From: an uncultured Bacteroidota bacterium
GTDB taxonomy: Bacteria; Bacteroidota; Bacteroidia; AKYH767-A; JABDAW01
Direction: 5' to 3'
DNA length: 47,707 bases
Assembly: GCA_903911135.1 (NCBI GenBank)
Contig: CAIWCG010000178.1
Location: 1 to 47,707, forward strand
Shown: positions 44,151 to 47,707 of the stretch, one piece after another
How positions within the stretch are numbered: position 1 is the stretch's first letter
Layout of the letters: every line of letters starts with the position of its first letter
Program-made: the position numbers and the translations under genes
The notes under the pieces: model-generated
What the model was told of the DNA's origin: nothing
Seen by the model: the letters and a program-made list of their open reading frames with translations, nothing else
Database searches by the model: none

Positions 44151-44690
44151 TTATTTACTTTCTGGCAATGGCTTTCCGGCAGCTACGGCCTTGATCATTT
44201 CATACAGTTCCTTTTCGTTGCCTTCAGCAAAGCCGACATGTTGCCAAACGATTTCGCCGTTGCCGTTTATCAGGAAGGCATGCGGAGGATTGTTTACATT
44301 CATGGCGCGTTTGAAATCGCCGTTCGGGTCGCCATAAATTTCATAAGTCCAGCCTTTGCCATTGACAAAAGTGCCAACGCGGGCAGATGTTTTGGCGTCG
44401 TCTATGGAGATGGCTATCACCTTTACGCCGGTTTCCTTTTGCCAGTCTATGTAGTTTTCGGAGATGGCGTTCAGCTCCTCTATGCAGGGCTTGCACCAGG
44501 TGGCCCAAAACGAAATTACCATCGGTTTGCCATTGTTCGAAAACGTGGACGTGTTCACTTTTCCGCCATCGAGACCTTTCAAATCTACGGATGGAATCTT
44601 TCTTGATTTCGCATTATCCTGTGCCGATACATTCGAAAACAGCATTGAAAACAACAGTGCAGCCACTGCCAGCATTAGTTTCTTTGTCAT
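44151..44690 (-). CDS. TlpA-family periplasmic thioredoxin-like protein
   Basis: The 179-residue protein has a signal peptide (KKLMLAVAALLFSMLFSNVSAQ). The thioredoxin core is VISFWATWCKPCIEELNAIS (~54-73) with active-site WCKPC. VKVIAISIDDAKTSARVGTF and PHAFLINGNGEIVWQHVG (cis-Pro region) follow. TlpA/ResA-like proteins reduce disulfides in periplasmic partners. It is the first gene of the three-gene operon with DUF6029 and the Omp28-like protein, both of which could be clients. A TATTTTTG box lies on the reverse strand 34 bases upstream. Confidence 0.93.
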   Translation of the reverse strand: MTKKLMLAVAALLFSMLFSNVSAQDNAKSRKIPSVDLKGLDGGKVNTSTFSNNGKPMVISFWATWCKPCIEELNAISENYIDWQKETGVKVIAISIDDAKTSARVGTFVNGKGWTYEIYGDPNGDFKRAMNVNNPPHAFLINGNGEIVWQHVGFAEGNEKELYEMIKAVAAGKPLPESK

Positions 44691-44723
44691 GACTTTTAAG
44701 TTTATTTTTATTGATTATGGTGG

Positions 44724-44731
44724 CAAAAATA
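44724..44731 (-). promoter_or_regulatory. -7 box for the TlpA operon
   Basis: TATTTTTG on the reverse strand fits TAnnTTTG, between REP-like copy 4 and the ATG at 44690. Confidence 0.45.
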
Positions 44732-44787
44732 ATAAAAATGCTTTAACAAATGGATGAAAATACAAAATGGCAAATATTTCTAATTCC

Positions 44788-44920
44788 AATAAGGAGCCTA
44801 TGTTCGCTTCTCGTCCCATCTACGTCCCGCTATCCGCTGTAGCCGCTGCTCCCCATTTCCGACACCAAGCAGCGGGCTGCCGCTACTATCGGGGCTAGAT
44901 TTGACGGCAGGTTGCTCGAA
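44788..44920 (-). repeat. dispersed ~130-bp REP-like element, copy 4
   Basis: Read on the reverse strand it runs from TTCGAGCAACCTGCCGTCAA to CATAGGCTCCTTATT. The core and both arms are intact. It faces copy 5 in inverted orientation across the 21-bp array at 45001-45093. Confidence 0.93.
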
Positions 44921-45000
44921 TGAACTTTTGGCAGAAATGCCGCTCTCAAGCAAGAATTCGTTCAAATGGTTTATAAAACTACCTATTTCCGGTTTCCGAC

Positions 45001-45093
45001 CGATAGGACGGAGGTTGCGGATGATAAGACGGAGGTTGCGGATGATAGGACGGAGGTTGCGGACGATAGGACGGACGATGCGGACGATAGGTA
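45001..45093. repeat. tandem array, 21-bp unit, 4.4 copies
   Basis: Blocks of exactly 21 start at 45001, 45022, 45043 and 45064, each (C/T)GATAGGACGGAGGTTGCGG plus A with few changes, and a partial block ends at 45093. It lies precisely between two inverted copies of the dispersed element. Confidence 0.92.
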
Positions 45094-45128
45094 GAAACGG
45101 CGGTTTTCCATTTTCTGTTGAAAGTTGG

Positions 45129-45262
45129 TTCGAGGCAACCTGCCGTCAAATCTAGCCCCGATAGTAGCGGCAGCCCGCTGCTTTTTTAGGATTTAGGGAT
45201 GCAGCGGCTACAGCGGATAGCGGGACGTAGATGATACGAGAAGTGAACATAGGCTCCTTATT
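45129..45262 (+). repeat. dispersed ~130-bp REP-like element, copy 5
   Basis: It begins TTCGAGGCAACCTGCCGTCA and ends CATAGGCTCCTTATT. The spacer between the arms differs from other copies (TTTTTTAGGATTTAGGGAT). An AT-rich ATTATAAATTATGAAT follows directly, similar to the sequence next to copy 6. Confidence 0.93.
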
Positions 45263-45320
45263 GGAATTATAAATTATAAATTATGAATGGAGGCGTGAGG
45301 AGGAAAAGTTTGGGAATAAA

Positions 45321-45352
45321 AAAAGGGCATGGAAGTGAATCCATGCCCTTTT
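45321..45352 (-). terminator. intrinsic terminator of the large T9SS gene
   Basis: AAAAGGGCATGGA pairs with TCCATGCCCTTTT around a six-base loop. On the reverse strand a T-run follows. It lies 18 bases after the stop at 45371. Confidence 0.9.
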
Positions 45353-45370
45353 CTGTTAAGAGTTTAAAAA

Positions 45371-47458
45371 TTATTTGATGATGGAAATTTTCTGAGTCAT
45401 TGTGTTTTCGCCTGCCTTCAAGGTAACGAAATAGATGCCTGCAGGTAAATTAGTTCCATTAACCGCGATGGAATGATCGCCTTGAGCCATCGTTCCGCTG
45501 AATACATTCATAACCGTTTGTCCAAGAACATCGCCAACAGTTACCGTAACATTGCTTTCATTCTTCAAGTTGAAGTTAACGTTAGAGGTAGTGCTGAAAG
45601 GATTTGGATAAACATTGAAGCCAGCTACTGAGTTGCTGATTTCGGTAACGCCTGTTGGAGATAATACGCCATGATTAGAATTTACAATCTGGCCGGTAGT
45701 GGTGTTTATCAACATCACGATAGCTCTCATGTGCACTGGATTTGAACCGGCAGGAACGCTATATGCTGGGAAAGTATAGTTTTGAGTGGCTCCTGAAACA
45801 ACGGTAACAGGAATGCTTCCGGAAGTGCCAGTGTATGAACCAAGGATAGCTTCACCAACATAGTTATACCACATTTGAGCAGAAGGGATGACTTGAGGAT
45901 CGGTTTGGAAATTATGGCCAGCACCGGAAAGGGCGATGTTTTGAGATTGGAAACTGTAATAGTTGTGTTGATCCCAAGTACCGCCAGAAGTGTTATGAAC
46001 ACTATCTTCAACGATAACCAAAGCTAAATTATAAGCACCGGTAGCAGGAGCAACAGGTACGGCAAAATGAGCAGCAGCAGAAACAGTAAGAGCACGTGTA
46101 GCCCAGTTGAAGGAAGGAGTCACCGTGATGTCAGCAATTCCGAAATCGCCGATATGAGCGGTATATTCGTCGAAGATGTAAGATGGATCATCAATAACTT
46201 TACGGTCAACCTCGATAGAAGGGAAACCGGAGAATCCTGGCATGGTAGTGGCACCTGCATCATAAGCGGTAACAGTCATTGGGTCAGCATCATGAACAGC
46301 AATCAATTCGCAGTTTGCACCGTAAGATGAATGTGCGATGGAATCCAAAAAAACGAATCCACGAACGCACCATCCGCACCATGTTCCGGTTTCTTCTTCG
46401 AAAGTCACTTTATGAACCGGCATGAAATCAGCACCGGTAAGAACGGTAGCCAAAGTATCGTCGTTGTGGTTTGAATCACCTGTCAACTCAACCCAAACTT
46501 TCATGTTGTGAGGGCCAGCAGCAGGAGCATAAGCAGTTGGAATGGTAAACGCAGCATTCGCCATGCTTGCAACGGCATTAGGATAAACATAAGATACGGT
46601 AGAAACACCGTCGTTATATTTAATGGTAAGACCATTGGCAGCAATACCTGTAGAACCGATGTTCTTAACGTTTCCTGTGATGGTGATGTTTCCTGGAACC
46701 ACAGCATAGGAAGCAGAAGTTCCGGTAGTTGGAGCTATGTTTAACAGAGCCACAGAATTTGCAGGCTGAGTTCCATAGATGAATTCATAATAGGTATTGT
46801 CAACAGGAGAAGGATCTGCAGTTGTAGTTGCATTTGAGCCAATTGTTGGCGAGCCTGTTACCTGAATGGCAGTGGTAGAATTGATTTGTATTCCAAGCGT
46901 CAAGGCCAGAGGAGCATTGTAACTTCTGTGGTCAACAATATAAATCTTGTTGGTGGTTTCTTCCAAAACGAATGACCAATATGTCCAGCCAGTAGCAGAA
47001 GGGCAATCGTAAGATACGAACTGCACCCAATGCTGACGGTTTGGAGAGGTTCCAAAAGTCTTGGTTTTGATGGAATCATTGGCGCCAAAGCCGGATAAAC
47101 CCCAAACACAAACAGAATTGTTTGGAATGGCAGCATTAGGGATAGTAGCACTGGTAGAACTTGGTGCTGTACCTGCCGAAGTGGTGAAAGTCAAGATTCC
47201 GGAAGTGGACACCTTGTATTGTGTTACAGGCGCTCCATTGAAATTGAAGGTAAAAGGAATAGTAACCGTTGACGACCAGATAGGAGTGGCGGATGGATTA
47301 CAGATAGCCGTCCAGCCAGCAGTGGCAGGTTGTTCAGCGTCGTTGTTTAAACCACCAGGATTCGTTCCTGCGTTGATCCAAGGAAGGTAATAATACTGGC
47401 TAAATCCTACAAAGCTGATAGCCATGAACAACATTAAAATAGGTAATGCTTTTTTCAT
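45371..47458 (-). CDS. large secreted T9SS-sorted protein with Omp28-like CxxC domain
   Basis: The 695-residue protein has a signal peptide (KKALPILMLFMAISFVGFSQ). The N-terminal ~230 residues form a beta-sandwich domain. A CARDB/Ig-like segment follows (~240-340). Then comes an Omp28/thioredoxin-like domain with FEEETGTWCGWCVRGFVFLD (~353-372), HDADPMTV and GFSGFPSIEVDRK (cis-Pro-like). The last ~80 residues are a type A T9SS sorting domain (FNVYPNPFSTTSNVNF, LPAGIYFVTLKAG, MTQKISIIK). It should be exported to the cell surface. The CxxC domain matches that of the Omp28-like lipoprotein in the neighbouring operon, suggesting related redox or adhesive roles. The start is fixed by the signal peptide. 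Confidence 0.9.
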   Translation of the reverse strand: MKKALPILMLFMAISFVGFSQYYYLPWINAGTNPGGLNNDAEQPATAGWTAICNPSATPIWSSTVTIPFTFNFNGAPVTQYKVSTSGILTFTTSAGTAPSSTSATIPNAAIPNNSVCVWGLSGFGANDSIKTKTFGTSPNRQHWVQFVSYDCPSATGWTYWSFVLEETTNKIYIVDHRSYNAPLALTLGIQINSTTAIQVTGSPTIGSNATTTADPSPVDNTYYEFIYGTQPANSVALLNIAPTTGTSASYAVVPGNITITGNVKNIGSTGIAANGLTIKYNDGVSTVSYVYPNAVASMANAAFTIPTAYAPAAGPHNMKVWVELTGDSNHNDDTLATVLTGADFMPVHKVTFEEETGTWCGWCVRGFVFLDSIAHSSYGANCELIAVHDADPMTVTAYDAGATTMPGFSGFPSIEVDRKVIDDPSYIFDEYTAHIGDFGIADITVTPSFNWATRALTVSAAAHFAVPVAPATGAYNLALVIVEDSVHNTSGGTWDQHNYYSFQSQNIALSGAGHNFQTDPQVIPSAQMWYNYVGEAILGSYTGTSGSIPVTVVSGATQNYTFPAYSVPAGSNPVHMRAIVMLINTTTGQIVNSNHGVLSPTGVTEISNSVAGFNVYPNPFSTTSNVNFNLKNESNVTVTVGDVLGQTVMNVFSGTMAQGDHSIAVNGTNLPAGIYFVTLKAGENTMTQKISIIK

Positions 47459-47588
47459 TTTTTTTAAATTTAATTGTTATTAATTTGTTTTGAACTTGGG
47501 TGCAATATTAGGAAAAATTCAGAAAACAAAATATGGTAATAGCCACGATTCCATTTATAATTCATAATTCAATATTCCCAATTCTTTT

Positions 47589-47707
47589 AAGGAGCCTAAG
47601 GCAAGTTCTCGTATCATGGCCAGTCCCGCTATCCGCTGTAGCCGCTGCATCCCCATTGCCGACACAAAGCAGCGGGCTGCCGCTACTATCGGGGCTAGGC
47701 TTTGACG
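47589..47707 (-). repeat. dispersed ~130-bp REP-like element, copy 6 (cut by window edge)
   Basis: On the reverse strand it reads from CGTCAAAGCCTAGCCCCGAT at the window edge to the GGCTCCTT end. Core and arms are intact. An AT-rich stretch with ATTATGAATTATAAATGG flanks it, as at copy 5. Confidence 0.92.

Noticed and set aside
2571-45093. CRISPR array
   Set aside because: The repeats are contiguous or degenerate with no unique spacers of even length, and no cas genes are present.
44788-45262. Composite transposon
   Set aside because: The inverted element pair encloses only a short repeat array. No transposase or target duplication is visible.

Overview
The window looks like a chromosomal segment of a Bacteroidota bacterium, probably a free-living Chitinophagia/Sphingobacteriia-type lineage. 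Four things point there: three secreted proteins end in type IX secretion (T9SS) sorting domains; there is a TonB-dependent receptor followed by a DUF4249 lipoprotein; lineage-typical families are present (DUF6029, Omp28-like, DUF4159, DUF4412-like); and TAnnTTTG -7 promoter boxes precede many genes, with no strong Shine-Dalgarno signals. No database search was possible, so family names rest on motifs and recall.

Layout. 1-7332: a membrane glycosyltransferase, tRNA-Pro(GGG) with its terminator, a TonB receptor/DUF4249 pair, and two tandem-repeat arrays. 7333-9549: purL. 9550-19260: an accessory stretch with a PD-(D/E)XK-like protein overlapping an RNase J-like metallo-beta-lactamase protein, several hypotheticals, a VapBC-like toxin-antitoxin pair, a T9SS protein, a DUF4412-like protein, DUF721 and a Vsr endonuclease. 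20085-23428: a reverse-strand run of GH1 glucosidase, MurG-like glycosyltransferase and LpxH-like phosphoesterase. 23823-32463: a second accessory stretch with a degenerate trypsin-like protein, a NUDIX hydrolase overlapping a PLD-helicase-DUF3427 protein, and then three genes that share a near-identical promoter/leader (zinc-ribbon nuclease-like, TPR, and a nine-fold zinc-ribbon repeat protein). 32692-35653: GlcNAc-kinase-like, RNase Z, a T9SS protein and a STAS protein. 36458-40896: DEAD-box RNA helicase, DUF4159, MuiA-family. 41550-47458: a TlpA/DUF6029/Omp28 operon and a large Omp28-like T9SS protein.

The most unusual features are non-coding. Six intergenic tandem arrays with unrelated sequences all have a period of exactly 21 bp (or 42 bp). 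In two of them the sequence has diverged strongly while the 21-bp register is kept without indels. Three of these arrays sit beside copies of a ~130-bp dispersed, hairpin-forming element, of which the window holds six copies (one cut by the right edge). The combination of a 21-bp period, which is two turns of B-DNA, with a REP-like element is the best candidate here for an undescribed genome-organising or regulatory system.

The best candidates for an undescribed protein system are the 4-nt-overlapping nuclease/metallo-hydrolase pair (10165-12374) and the three genes with the shared leader (28490-32463), which lie directly downstream of a helicase/NUDIX module of defence-island type.
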